64,000 nucleotides of DNA from Sulfitobacter indolifex (GTDB lineage Bacteria; Pseudomonadota; Alphaproteobacteria; Rhodobacterales; Rhodobacteraceae): NCBI RefSeq assembly GCF_022788655.1, contig NZ_CP084952.1, forward strand, positions 74,501 to 138,500. The letters are read 5' to 3'. The notes beneath the pieces were generated by a model. It made no database searches and was not told the DNA's origin. It was given only the letters and a program-made list of their open reading frames with translations. Below, piece after piece: positions 50,913-60,997 of this stretch. The number at the start of each line of letters is the position of its first letter. Position 1 is the first letter of the stretch. The position numbers and the translations under genes are program-made.

Positions 50913-53900
50913 TCACAGCATCCATGATCCATCATTGAACTGGAAATTTTGCGTAGCGAGCTGGGCACGCTCAAGACCCACAAGATCGACAAGATAACCG
51001 TCTCCGAAGGTCAGTCTTGTCCCTGTATCGTAATCTACAAATGCGTTCAGAATGTCTTCTTGGGTTTGCCAAGGGGATGCGGCTGCATCAGAGCGCCAAT
51101 CCAATACAAAAATTTCCGCAAGGGGGTCGAAATCCAAAACTGTCGTGCCAGCGGACTCCATTTTAAGGACGAATACATCCTCTCCTGCGCCGCCCAGTAG
51201 TACATCCGCGCCGCCCTGACTGATAAGCGTATCATCCGCAGAGCCACCCATCATAATCTCATTGGCGGATGTACCTGCTGTGCTGCCCTCGACATAGTCC
51301 ACCGACAGCACGTTCAGCCCCTCTCCCAACACAAGCATCATCCCCTCAGACGTCACTTGGTGGGCCGTGAGCGCACCGCGGATAATGACATTTCCATCCC
51401 CCCAATCCGCGCTAAGATTGAGAGACAGATCACCCCCGCCTATGATTTCAGCGAGAAGATTACGCCCATCACCGCTGAGCGACACCAATTCTGATCGGTC
51501 CGGAAGCGCGGTCAGACGCGTTACATCTTCGACCGCTCCCCCTAGGGTAATCTCAAACTGCCCACCGCCCTGCGGCAGAAAGACTTGGGTCCCTTCCCAT
51601 GCATACCAGCCAGAGACCGCGCTGATTTGTTCGCCGACATCGAGCGCAAAACGTCCCGCGGCATCACCGGAAATTATCTGCGCCGTTATGCTGTTATCTG
51701 TCCGGTTGAGTGTGAGCTCGCTGGCTTCAAATGTCTTAATGCGTTCAGCGAGATCTTGGCCCGTTACGAACTCGGTTCCGGATGCATGTGCCAAGGCAAG
51801 GAACTCATCAAACAGCTCAAAAGTGTAGGATGAGGATTCATTATCAAATGACCATTCGGTCGGCCCGTAATCATGCCATGGGAAAGCAATGATAGGAGTG
51901 TCGGCATTGTTGGTGATGTCTAAAAGTTCGGCGGCCCAAACGGCCGCGGCCTCTTCCAAGGAGAGGTTTTGAAAGTCGAGCAGAGAAAAATCGAAACTCA
52001 TGTTTGGCGCAAGATACACTGTTTTTTGGTCAGGAGTGAGGTACCCAAAGGCGCCTGGGTAGCCGGCACCCTCGCCAGAATACCCCCCCGACAGGTAGTC
52101 AAAAAATCGGATAATCTCGAGCGACGTATCAAGCGTTTCGGGAGCACCTGGCACAGCCGCCCCCGTGATGTCGATACCAAGCCTTTGGGCGATTTCGAGC
52201 GTAGAGGTCTCGAACTGGAAGCGGAAGGAGTTGTTCAGTACTTCCTGTTCTGACACGGATAACTCCCAAGGATTGAGGCTATCAGGATCGCGCGGATCGA
52301 TGCGCGCGAGCAAGTCCAGCAGCTCAGGGGTGTCGCCCCTCAAAAGGTTCGTGTCTTCTGGGTGCGTGTAGCTGTGTGTGCCGATCTCATTCCCCATGGA
52401 TAGGATCGCATTGTAGTAGGGCAGAGAGACGGACCAATCGGTCTGTTGATCTGGCGGGTTTGCCCCAACATTTATGTAATAAGACCCCACGAAATCATAT
52501 CGCTCTTTCCAGTCCGCCAAAATCGGTACGAGACGATCGTAGATGCCTTCATCCAACACAGCCACGTCATAGTATTCTTGGCTTTGGTCCATGTCGTTGC
52601 GCGAATAGAAGAGGGATGAGCCGCGTGACATTTGCAGTCCGATACCTGCCGTGCCCGGATCATCTTTGGCAACCCAGTCTATGGCTTCGTGCAAGATATT
52701 GGAGTTGCCAATGACCGCGTCTGTGGCGAAATGAACATTGCGGTTGTTGTTGAGATCTGTGGCAATAACGGCTTCTTCTGAGATTTGGACACCGTTTTGT
52801 GTGAGAACTTGATCAAACAAGACTTCGGCAGTTCCCGTGACGTCTTTAAAGTGCAGATATGAGGTCAATGTCTCATAGTGGTCGATCGAGGCGCCTGCGG
52901 TATAGCCCTCCAGTATTGAATGGCTTGCATCTCCTGCGACCACTTCAACCCCTTGTGTCGAGCCAAACCCCTCGAGGGTGACCCCTAGAAGAGATTGCAT
53001 CCGTGCGTAGGAGTTTCCGGCCAGCGCAGCACCGGTCTCGTCATTGGTCATGAAATTGCCTGCAGCGATCAGGCCAGTGCCGCTTTGTGCAGCAAGGCTT
53101 AACGCCTGGGTGATCTCATCAAGCTGATCTGCGCGGACATTGGCAAAGCTGGGGAAGACCAAAGCATCATATTGCGCTAGGAGTGCTGCATCGGTCAGGG
53201 CGGTTTCGTCCAAAAGATCGAAGGGGATGCCTGATTGCATGGCCTGGTTTTGGGCGGACATGATCAATTGACCATAATTCGTAATGTTGAAGTAGTTCGC
53301 AGCCGTTGTTTCTGAATAGACAATGCCCACGCGAACATCAGGCGTACCTGGGAAACTGGCGGGCGTGCCGGCAATTAGATTTCCGTTTGCATAGTCCCCT
53401 GGAAGGTACACAGAGTTATTGATGTCGGAAAATATGCGGATTTGGGTCTCAAAGCTGGCAAAACTGCGCGGCAAGGCAATTTCAGCTGAGCGTCCACCTT
53501 CGGCATAGCGGATATCGAGGGTTGCGACGAACACCTCGCCGGCCCCTCCTGTATAGAGAGCTGCAGTCCCGTCTTGAGCGATCTCAATGTTGTATTCCGC
53601 TCCGCCCGCAAAGCCCCAGATCTGATGACCTGTAGACCGGTTTAGGTCGGTATCCAGCCAAATGGTTGTGCCAGCCCCGATCCCTGTGTCTGACGTGAGG
53701 CCAATAACGGCCCCTTCCTCCACGACATCGGCAAAAATCTGTGCGCCATTGTCGGCCGTCGTATAGAGCAAAGTCGAGGCCGGATGTTCGGACAAAACAC
53801 CGTCAATTACATAGGGCCCAAAGACGATAGGAGCCGGTGAAACAGTGTCACCCACAATAAGGTCTGTGTTTGAATAATCCCCCGGTAGAAAAACCGAATT

Positions 53901-54806
53901 GTTCACGTCCGCTAAGACACGAACCGCATTGGTGATACCTGCATCGGCCAAGGACACAGCCACTTCTGCGATGGTGCGGTCGGCATTGTAGCGCAGGTCG
54001 AGATCGCGCACAAAAACCTCCCCCGCGCCACCGCTGTAAAGAGCTGCAGAGCCATCTGCAGCAATCTCAATGTTATATTCTGCACCGCCTGCAAAGCCCC
54101 AGATCTGATACCCGGTGGAAGGATCAAGATCTGTGTCGAGCCATATCGTCGTGCTCTGGCCAATCTGAACGGGGGCATTGATTGCAAAGACAGCGTAGCC
54201 TTCCGAGATCGCTCCGTGCAGTGCCGTGCCATCGTCTGCAGTATAAAGCGGTGCATTCTCGGTCCAATCGGCCAAATCGCCGTCTAGCGTGAACTGCCCC
54301 GCAGCAACAGGCGCAGGCCCGGACTGCTCGCCTGGTCCGACGATCAGGTCGATGTTTGAATAGTCATTGGGAAGGAAATACTGATCATTCACATCTGCAA
54401 AGACGCGCAGATACTCCTGCAGTGCCAGCACGGAAGAAGGGAGCGCAACTTCCATCACGGTCTTGTCGGAGTTGTATTGCACTTCGAGCGGGGCAACAAA
54501 GGTCTCGCCTACGCCGCCCGAGTAGAGCGCCGCCGTTCCGTCTGACGCGATTTGAATGTTGTATTCGGCGCCCCCCGTGAACCCCCAAATTTGGTGGCCG
54601 GTTGATCGGTCAAGATCGGTATCAAGCCAGATTGTGGTATTTGCCCCAATGGGGGCGGTGCCACTGATTGCGAAGATCACACCATCAGGCCAAGTCTCGC
54701 CGTAAAGAGAATACCCACCTGACCTTGTTTCAGTAAACAGTGGTCTGCTGCCTGCCCAATCACTCATGTCCCCGTTGATGGTTTTTGAGCCGATCTGAAC
54801 TGACAT
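50913..54806 (-). CDS. Extracellular PelA-like deacetylase with three beta-domain repeats and RTX tail
   Basis: The 1297-residue protein lacks a signal peptide. Three repeats of about 155 residues (each with TTIWLDTDLDxSTGxQIWGF and GGAEYNI) fill residues 1-480 and look like carbohydrate-binding or DOMON-type beta sandwiches. Then VRVGIVYSETTAANYFNITN starts a GATase-like part, followed by a deacetylase-like region with YFSRNDMDQSQEYYDV and GTHSYTHPEDTNLL (HxxxH). The end has GGSADDTLISQGGADVLLGG, RTX calcium repeats with a C-terminal type I secretion signal. It would deacetylate or bind polymer outside the cell. It lies 28 bases before galE. Confidence 0.85.
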   Translation of the reverse strand: MSVQIGSKTINGDMSDWAGSRPLFTETRSGGYSLYGETWPDGVIFAISGTAPIGANTTIWLDTDLDRSTGHQIWGFTGGAEYNIQIASDGTAALYSGGVGETFVAPLEVQYNSDKTVMEVALPSSVLALQEYLRVFADVNDQYFLPNDYSNIDLIVGPGEQSGPAPVAAGQFTLDGDLADWTENAPLYTADDGTALHGAISEGYAVFAINAPVQIGQSTTIWLDTDLDPSTGYQIWGFAGGAEYNIEIAADGSAALYSGGAGEVFVRDLDLRYNADRTIAEVAVSLADAGITNAVRVLADVNNSVFLPGDYSNTDLIVGDTVSPAPIVFGPYVIDGVLSEHPASTLLYTTADNGAQIFADVVEEGAVIGLTSDTGIGAGTTIWLDTDLNRSTGHQIWGFAGGAEYNIEIAQDGTAALYTGGAGEVFVATLDIRYAEGGRSAEIALPRSFASFETQIRIFSDINNSVYLPGDYANGNLIAGTPASFPGTPDVRVGIVYSETTAANYFNITNYGQLIMSAQNQAMQSGIPFDLLDETALTDAALLAQYDALVFPSFANVRADQLDEITQALSLAAQSGTGLIAAGNFMTNDETGAALAGNSYARMQSLLGVTLEGFGSTQGVEVVAGDASHSILEGYTAGASIDHYETLTSYLHFKDVTGTAEVLFDQVLTQNGVQISEEAVIATDLNNNRNVHFATDAVIGNSNILHEAIDWVAKDDPGTAGIGLQMSRGSSLFYSRNDMDQSQEYYDVAVLDEGIYDRLVPILADWKERYDFVGSYYINVGANPPDQQTDWSVSLPYYNAILSMGNEIGTHSYTHPEDTNLLRGDTPELLDLLARIDPRDPDSLNPWELSVSEQEVLNNSFRFQFETSTLEIAQRLGIDITGAAVPGAPETLDTSLEIIRFFDYLSGGYSGEGAGYPGAFGYLTPDQKTVYLAPNMSFDFSLLDFQNLSLEEAAAVWAAELLDITNNADTPIIAFPWHDYGPTEWSFDNESSSYTFELFDEFLALAHASGTEFVTGQDLAERIKTFEASELTLNRTDNSITAQIISGDAAGRFALDVGEQISAVSGWYAWEGTQVFLPQGGGQFEITLGGAVEDVTRLTALPDRSELVSLSGDGRNLLAEIIGGGDLSLNLSADWGDGNVIIRGALTAHQVTSEGMMLVLGEGLNVLSVDYVEGSTAGTSANEIMMGGSADDTLISQGGADVLLGGAGEDVFVLKMESAGTTVLDFDPLAEIFVLDWRSDAAASPWQTQEDILNAFVDYDTGTRLTFGDGYLVDLVGLERAQLATQNFQFNDGSWML

Positions 54807-55376
54807 TCTGCTGTCTCCTAGCGGGGTGATGGCGCCCTGTATGTAGGCGCCTTAGGTTTTTACTTATTATCCGCCGGAGGATGGCTGAGGCGCAATTGTG
54901 CAGAGGGCTTAGAGCAAAGCTGGCAATCTTATCACAAAGGGGGATTTTGCTGAAGAAATGCACCCTTTGGTGCGCAGGCTATCCTCCTTTTGATGTCTGT
55001 CTTCGGGTTCAAAAGCACCATGGAGAGGTTTGGTCACCCACGCCTCTTGAACTTGAACAATGGCGAAATGATTTTCTAACCCTAGGCGAGAGCAACCCGA
55101 CAACGCTGAAGAGCGCGTACAGATGGGGCGGATGCCTTCAGCATAAAGTGGGTCCATATCACCGTATTCAGGTTCAAAAATGCATGAGGATCTTAGGCAC
55201 CGCGATGTTTCCTTTGCGACAGGCCCAGACACCTTCGGGCGAAACCGCATTGGAAATGCATATTTTCACGTGCCAGAGATAAGCTGCCTTGTTCGTCGAG
55301 TTGAGAAACCGGGTGCAGAGTTCCTTGGCCGCCTCAGGGGAAACAACGGTCTCCAAATTCGATGTAGCCTCGTTCC
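54807..55376. other. No confident gene
   Basis: Overlapping open frames on both strands are present, of which a minus-strand one at 55174-55356 and a plus-strand one at 55180-55380 look most protein-like. Neither has a good start or a recognised family. This may be a decayed mobile element. The promoter of the 1297-residue gene must lie in 54807-54880. Confidence 0.4.
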
Positions 55377-56702
55377 TTAAAGCAGCTGCCTGACTTGCGT
55401 GGCTCGCTCCATGGCCTCACTTTCGATCGGATCACTGACGGTGTCTGGGGCCAGTTTTCCAAGCTTGAGCCGGGTCCGATCCAACGCGGCGTCAAGCCGC
55501 TCTGCCATATCATACAATAGCTCTAGGGCGCGGCCTTTGGGCAGTCCGGCAGCGCGCGCTTCGGCTTCATAGTGGCGAGGTACTATCTCGTCGATACCGT
55601 AGTGGCCGTCGATCGACATGGCGAGCCGATAGCGTTTCCGTTGCAATCGCCCTGCGCGCACGATCGGGGCGATGCTTAAGATATCATAGAGAGGCGCCAG
55701 CCTAAAACGTCCCTGACGTCCCAGATGAAGGCTGAAGTTTTTGGCATGCCCATCCGAGGCACCAATCAAGTAAAAGAAAATTTGCGCTCGAAAGAATGTC
55801 TCTCGATCCTCGATGGGCGTATCGGATTCCCGCAGCAGCTCCATTATTTGCCCGATACCAGGGCCACCGGCTTTCTGGTATTTCCTCGCGGAGGGATACC
55901 CCAATGACTGGCAGATATCCTCCTGAGGCAGGCGCATCAGTTTGTCCCCTCGCCAATCCCGATCAAAGCGCTCAACCGACAGAACCATCTGGTCGGGAAG
56001 GGTGATCTTCTCGACATGCGCGGCAGGCAACCCGATTTCACGTGCGAGGGTCATACAAAACAATTCATTCTCGACACTGTCGCTTAGGTCGATTTGGTCC
56101 GGACCGGGGAGAACCCCCATAGGCGTTTTGAAAATATGGCTTGTTGGTGTGATGCCGCGCGGCTTGGCCCACTGACTATCCACTTGAAGGTAGGCTGTCT
56201 TTTCTTGCGCACCGGCGATGGAAATCCGAAAATCATCGTCGTCGCCCTGTGCGAGTGGCGCTGCTGCGAGGTTCTTTAGGTCAGCTACAATCTCCTCTTC
56301 CGAGATGATGCGATACAACATGTCTTGTTCTGATGGGTCCTCCCCCATCGGTAGAAACTGAAGCGCCCCTACACAATCGCGCCCTAATACCGACAGTAGT
56401 GAGTATACATCCTGTCCGGCAGCGCCGACGCGTGCGGCGATCTTCTCCCGCAGGTCTCCTTCTGCATCGGGCAAAAGGTTGTCGAAGGCGGCAACCACCG
56501 GATTGCCATGCCATTTCGTCTTAGACAGCGGCAGTACGCTGGCAACAGGAAAGGCCGTGTCGGATTCCAGCCAGTCGACATCATAGGTGAAGCCGATTGC
56601 GCCATCCGCTCCCCGTGTCAGGGTTCCGACTTTGGATCTCTCGTACCATACAGCAGTTTTACTTTGGCGTCTGCTGCGACCGGTGCGGGGAATGCGCGCC
56701 AT
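55377..56702 (-). CDS. hipA: HipA-type serine/threonine kinase toxin
   Basis: The 441-residue protein has an N-terminal HipA part (FDNLLPDAEGDLREKIAARV) and the kinase core: SIAGAQEKTAYLQVDSQWAK, the ligand-binding VENELFCMTLAREIGLPAAH, VERFDRDWRGD, the catalytic GASDGHAKNFSLHL and LAPLYDILS. HipA-type toxins phosphorylate glutamyl-tRNA synthetase or related targets and arrest growth. It starts one base after the hipB stop. Confidence 0.95.
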   Translation of the reverse strand: MARIPRTGRSRRQSKTAVWYERSKVGTLTRGADGAIGFTYDVDWLESDTAFPVASVLPLSKTKWHGNPVVAAFDNLLPDAEGDLREKIAARVGAAGQDVYSLLSVLGRDCVGALQFLPMGEDPSEQDMLYRIISEEEIVADLKNLAAAPLAQGDDDDFRISIAGAQEKTAYLQVDSQWAKPRGITPTSHIFKTPMGVLPGPDQIDLSDSVENELFCMTLAREIGLPAAHVEKITLPDQMVLSVERFDRDWRGDKLMRLPQEDICQSLGYPSARKYQKAGGPGIGQIMELLRESDTPIEDRETFFRAQIFFYLIGASDGHAKNFSLHLGRQGRFRLAPLYDILSIAPIVRAGRLQRKRYRLAMSIDGHYGIDEIVPRHYEAEARAAGLPKGRALELLYDMAERLDAALDRTRLKLGKLAPDTVSDPIESEAMERATQVRQLL

Positions 56703-56703
56703 T

Positions 56704-56952
56704 TCAGTTTATGTCTCGACCGGACAGACGGTCTGACACGGAAAGCTCAGCGCCCATGGCTTCAAGCAGGCGCAAATAAACATCGAGACTCGCTGCCACA
56801 ACGCCGTTTTCGATGTCCGAAATGGTAGATTGGGCAGTACCTGTAATTTTGCCCAATTGCTTTTGACTCATGCCCTGCGCAGTCCGCCGGGCGCGTAAAG
56901 CTGTGCCTGCCTGCCGCAAACTTCGGACGGGGTATGCGGACGTATTGCTCAT
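56704..56952 (-). CDS. hipB: HipB-type Xre antitoxin
   Basis: ATG 56952 gives 82 residues; a TTG at 56985 is in frame but less likely. The helix-turn-helix is GMSQKQLGKITGTAQSTISD followed by IENGVVAASLDVYLRLLEAM. It neutralises HipA and represses the operon, probably through the palindromes just upstream. Confidence 0.92.
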   Translation of the reverse strand: MSNTSAYPVRSLRQAGTALRARRTAQGMSQKQLGKITGTAQSTISDIENGVVAASLDVYLRLLEAMGAELSVSDRLSGRDIN

Positions 56953-56989
56953 GGTATTTTGATAGCTCCGAGGCGATATTACCAACTTA

Positions 56990-57038
56990 TAGCTTATAAG
57001 CTAAAAAATGTAAATATCGCCTATAGACTATAAACTAT
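56990..57038. promoter_or_regulatory. Operator palindromes of the hipBA operon
   Basis: TAGCTTATAAGCTA (56990-57003) is a perfect 14-bp palindrome and CTATAGACTATAAACTAT (57021-57038) is a related, imperfect site 18 bases away. Their AT-rich spacer is a likely promoter. HipB proteins bind such paired sites. Confidence 0.6.
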
Positions 57039-57311
57039 CTTATTGTCCTCAACCCAAATCGGCCATCGAATGATCGCCGAAGCTCCTGAACACGTTGGCC
57101 TAGACCGGATGCTCTTCTGACTGACAGGGTGATAAAAGACGAGGATGCCGTGGGTCGGCTGAGACGTCGGCCAGCGACATCACTGGCGGCGTCTACACAC
57201 CAACGGCAATTCCGCAGCGGATTGATGACTGTTTTACCCGGATTCTGACGACAGCTGGAGAGATTTCTGACCCATGGGCGCTTCACAGCGCGTATCAGCG
57301 CGATTGCTCCC

Positions 57312-57725
57312 TTAGCGCTGGATGCTTTCCAGATAGACAAGCAACCCTGCCAGCTCACGCGGTGTTGGTGTAAGAATGCCGTTTATTTCGACCGGCACCG
57401 TATCATGTGCCATCGCTCCCCCGAACTGTGGCATGGCGCGCTCCATATGGCGCTGCTCTGGGTGCCCATAGATGTAGCTGAGTGCCTGCGCGCGGGGAAA
57501 AGTGCCGTCGTTCTTGCGGGCCAGAAGGGTCAAGTCTGCAGGAGCTGAATCAAGTTCTGCCGCTAAAGCCCCGTTTCCTTTTCCTGAGGCTCCGTGGCAC
57601 GAAACGCAATTTTCCGCGTAGAATTTAGCGCCATCGGGTGCTTCTGGCATGGAAGGTATTGCGCAGGCTGCAAGTGCGGTACCAGCACTCGCCAAGAGGA
57701 ATAGAGGCAGTTTGAACGATGGCAT
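57312..57725 (-). CDS. Class I cytochrome c, lipoprotein-like signal
   Basis: From ATG 57725 (AAAGGAAT upstream) the 137-residue protein begins PSFKLPLFLLASAGTALAAC, a signal with lipobox-like LAAC. The heme site is CVSCHGASGKGNGALAAE, and the distal Met is probably in RAMPQFGGAM. Small c-type cytochromes of this form accept electrons in the periplasm. It follows the ABC exporter gene on the same strand; no functional link is evident. Confidence 0.9.
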   Translation of the reverse strand: MPSFKLPLFLLASAGTALAACAIPSMPEAPDGAKFYAENCVSCHGASGKGNGALAAELDSAPADLTLLARKNDGTFPRAQALSYIYGHPEQRHMERAMPQFGGAMAHDTVPVEINGILTPTPRELAGLLVYLESIQR

Positions 57726-57762
57726 ATTTATTCCTTTACGTGGCGAAGCAAACGAAGCTTGC

Positions 57763-59586
57763 TCAACCATAACTACTGCGCTGTGCATTGAACATAGCGG
57801 CATAGAGGCCTTCTTGGGCCATCAGTTCCGCATGGGTGCCTTCTTCGACCACCCGTCCCTCATCGAGCACATAGATATTATCGGCATGGGTCACGGTTGA
57901 GAGGCGGTGGGCAACGAGGATGGTGGTTTTGTCCTTGCTGAGCTCGCGAATGGCGTCGCGCACCTTTTCTTCAGTGCGTTGATCAAGCGCGGATGTGGCC
58001 TCATCGAGCAACAAGATTGGGGCCGAGCGCAGAAACGCCCGGGCGATGGCGATACGTTGTTTCTGACCCCCTGAGAGTTGGGAGCCTTTTGGGCCTAAGG
58101 GCGCGTCGCCGCGATCGCGCATTAACTGGTCGATACCCACGAGTTCAGCTGCGCGCCAGATTTCTGCATCGGTGGCCTCAGGACGGACGTAGCGGATGTT
58201 TTCCCAGATCGAGCTGTTGAAGATGACGATGTCTTGGGCCACCACAGAAAACGATTGGCGCAGCTTGTCGACGCGCAACTCTTTGACGGGCGTGCCGCCG
58301 ATGGTCACGACCCCTTCGTTGACATCGTAAAGCCGGGCGATAAGACTTAGAACCGAGGTTTTGCCGGATCCAGTTGCCCCGACGATGGCGGTGACCTTGC
58401 CGCCCTCAAAGACCATGTTCACGTTGCAGAACAGGGGATGTTTTTCAGAGTATTGGAAGGTGACATCATCCAGAATGATATCGCCGGCAGCGTTAAATGT
58501 TTCTTTGGCATCCGGCGCATTGGTGATGCTGGGCACTTCACGGTAAAGAGAGCGCAAGCTGTCGAGAATGATCAAGCTGGCTTGCATGCTGACAAAGAAG
58601 GCGGTGAGGCGCCGCGCAGGGTCAAAAATCAATGCCATGCCAATCATAAAACCGATGATGCCGGCGCCATCCATCTCAAATCCTGGGCTGAGGGCCATGT
58701 AGCCGCCCACCCCAATGATCAAAACATAGATGATCGCGGCCAACACATCGACGGTGGGGCTCATCATCGCCTGCAGTCTCTGCAGACGAATGGAGAGGTC
58801 CTTGATTTCACCGGTCGCTTTGTTGAGGCGGGCTTTTTCCACGGGCTCTTGGTTAGAGATTTTGACGGTGCGCATGCCGTTCGTCATCTCTTCGATCCCG
58901 GACATGTAGTTGCCCATGGCATTCTCGGCGTTTGCTTGTGTGCCTTTGATGCCTTGAGAGATCCGTCGGACCACGATCGTGATCGTGGGCATGACGATGA
59001 TCACCAGCATGAAGAGAGCCGGGTTTTTCCAGATCAGATACCCTGAGACGGCGATGATGGTCACAGTATCGCGTACCGCGTTAACTGTGGTCTGGCCAAT
59101 GAAGCCCGACAGATCTTGCGCCTGATTGACCAGCCGCAAGATGATATCGCCCGATTTTGTCCGCTCAAAAAACGCCAGATCCAATGTCATCATATGATCA
59201 ATCAGATCGCGCCGCATCTTGAACACCGCGTCGCTGGCCAGCCAGGCTGAGAGTCGGGGGACCCAGTAAGACATCACCGCGCGCAAGGAGAAAATCGCCA
59301 ACACCATGCCGCAGACCTTTACCAGCCCTGCGACAGTGCCTTCATCGAAGATCACCCTTAACCCGCTTTCAGTGAGGGCGATAAACTGCTGGTAGGCAAA
59401 GCCCTGAACCAGGATCATCGCCATGACCAGGCCCAACCAAGGCGCGCGTTGTTTAAGATAGGTGGACCAGAACCAGGAGATATTGTCCTTATCTTGGTCG
59501 TTGAAGAGCGGCGCACGTCTTTTGTCTTTGGGCGCCGCTTTCGCCGTGTCTGTCTGCGCTGCTGCGGTATGATCTTGGTTGGTCAT
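57763..59586 (-). CDS. ABC exporter, MsbA-like fused permease-ATPase
   Basis: The 607-residue protein has a hydrophilic N-terminus, six membrane helices (for example WLGLVMAMILVQGFAYQQFI, and a pair near 165-190) and an ATPase with GATGSGKTSVLSL (Walker A), LGPKGSQLSGGQKQRIAIAR (signature), LLLDEATSAL (Walker B) and AHRLSTV. It belongs to the lipid/glycan exporter group more than to peptidase-containing type I exporters. It lies 8 bases after a glycosyltransferase gene, so it may move a lipid-linked glycan. Confidence 0.93.
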   Translation of the reverse strand: MTNQDHTAAAQTDTAKAAPKDKRRAPLFNDQDKDNISWFWSTYLKQRAPWLGLVMAMILVQGFAYQQFIALTESGLRVIFDEGTVAGLVKVCGMVLAIFSLRAVMSYWVPRLSAWLASDAVFKMRRDLIDHMMTLDLAFFERTKSGDIILRLVNQAQDLSGFIGQTTVNAVRDTVTIIAVSGYLIWKNPALFMLVIIVMPTITIVVRRISQGIKGTQANAENAMGNYMSGIEEMTNGMRTVKISNQEPVEKARLNKATGEIKDLSIRLQRLQAMMSPTVDVLAAIIYVLIIGVGGYMALSPGFEMDGAGIIGFMIGMALIFDPARRLTAFFVSMQASLIILDSLRSLYREVPSITNAPDAKETFNAAGDIILDDVTFQYSEKHPLFCNVNMVFEGGKVTAIVGATGSGKTSVLSLIARLYDVNEGVVTIGGTPVKELRVDKLRQSFSVVAQDIVIFNSSIWENIRYVRPEATDAEIWRAAELVGIDQLMRDRGDAPLGPKGSQLSGGQKQRIAIARAFLRSAPILLLDEATSALDQRTEEKVRDAIRELSKDKTTILVAHRLSTVTHADNIYVLDEGRVVEEGTHAELMAQEGLYAAMFNAQRSSYG

Positions 59587-59594
59587 GGTATGCC

Positions 59595-60875
59595 TCAGAC
59601 TTTTGCGGAGTCGGCGGATACCGTGGCGATGATATCTGTCGCAACGTTGTTCCAGGTCCGGAGTGAGGAATGGTTGCGCAGAATTTTGTCTTTTGCAGCG
59701 GCATATGCCGCGGGATCAGTATGCATTTTGTCGATAAGGGCTGCGAGCGCCGTGGGATCGTTTGGATCGAAGTATTCTGCCAAATCTCCCCCCACTTCAC
59801 ACAACGCCGGAGTCGTGGCGGAAAGGCCGGGGGTTCCCAGCCATAGGGCTTCACCCAAGGGCAAACCGAAGCCTTCCATATGGCTTGGGATAATCAACGC
59901 GCGGGCTTTTTGATAGAGAAGGCGCAAGCTCGCTTGGTTCGGGTTCAAAAGGAGGCGCACTTTATCTTTGATCGGTGCCACCTCTGGCCTGTCGAGATAT
60001 GCGACAGTTCTCTTTCTATGGGCGCCGGCCAAGACAAACAGCGGCACAGGGCGGCCTGTTTTGTGCAGATGAAGCATCGCTTGTAGAATGCACTCAAGAT
60101 TCTTGCGTCCCGTCATCACCCCGACCCCCAGAAAATAGGGGGTGTCGGGGATGTCGATATCGACCGTCTCGTTTGTTTCGCGCAGCTCATGGGGCAGGGG
60201 GACGGGCACAACGGGAGGGAGGTCGGGCAGATGGCCAGAGGCAGAAAATTCTTCGATTTCTGCCTTCGTGAAACGGGAATTTGTCATCACCTTCTCGGCG
60301 TGACTGATGACGATCCGATTGTCATGGGCGAAATTACGCGCAAACATGCTTTGACGCGGGTGCGCAAACTCATGCAGCGGGATCATATCGTGGATCAGTG
60401 GATAGAACCGCGGGCGGATGTTCTGCTTGTCCAACGCGACGAGGTAATCTGCCATCATTTTAGGCCGCCCGAGGGACACGAGGATTTGGCCTGAGAGATC
60501 CACTTCGCGCAGACTGCCTTCGGGGACCGCGCGGCGCCATTTGCTGAGGCAGATACGTTTCATGACTGTGCGTACAAGCGGGTAGATTGCATCGCGCAGC
60601 GGATGAGGCTCGGGAAAACTATAGCGAATGCGCATGGGCTTTGCGGCGGCCGGGATATTAGGATCGCAGACGCCTGTCTCAGAGGCCGCACCGATATTTG
60701 GATCGACCTCAAAGAAGCGATCATGTGCCGGCGAGAAGACCACAAAACGTACGTCAGCCGAGGAGCGGGCGAGCTCATACCCCACCTCCATCACGGTTCT
60801 CGCAATGCCGTAATATTTAAACTTGACGCCAGAAGAGAGAAATTGTTCTGAAAGGTCATAGTATATTGGGCTCAT
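59595..60875 (-). CDS. GT4-type glycosyltransferase
   Basis: From ATG 60875 (AAGAGG upstream) the protein has about 426 residues. The C-terminal half carries the GT-B donor site: YFLGVGVMTGRKNLECILQA, PSHMEGFGLPLGEALWLGTP (E-x7-E) and GLSATTPALCEVGGDLAEYF. The family adds mannose or similar sugars in surface glycan synthesis. It precedes the ABC exporter and is divergent from a second, similar enzyme. Confidence 0.9.
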   Translation of the reverse strand: MSPIYYDLSEQFLSSGVKFKYYGIARTVMEVGYELARSSADVRFVVFSPAHDRFFEVDPNIGAASETGVCDPNIPAAAKPMRIRYSFPEPHPLRDAIYPLVRTVMKRICLSKWRRAVPEGSLREVDLSGQILVSLGRPKMMADYLVALDKQNIRPRFYPLIHDMIPLHEFAHPRQSMFARNFAHDNRIVISHAEKVMTNSRFTKAEIEEFSASGHLPDLPPVVPVPLPHELRETNETVDIDIPDTPYFLGVGVMTGRKNLECILQAMLHLHKTGRPVPLFVLAGAHRKRTVAYLDRPEVAPIKDKVRLLLNPNQASLRLLYQKARALIIPSHMEGFGLPLGEALWLGTPGLSATTPALCEVGGDLAEYFDPNDPTALAALIDKMHTDPAAYAAAKDKILRNHSSLRTWNNVATDIIATVSADSAKV

Positions 60876-60997
60876 AAGTCCTCTTAACATCGTCCTTGGG
60901 GTTGAGGAACTTTAACTTGTTCTTCACTGAGCGTCACTAAGGCGGTGCTCTACCTTTCTTGGGCGTTAAGCACCAGAGTCAAGGAAGAGAACCCGAC

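Noticed and set aside
57035..57358. Minus-strand frame of 107 codons next to cytochrome c
   Set aside because: Overlaps the end of the cytochrome gene; Arg/Ser-rich composition, no start signal.
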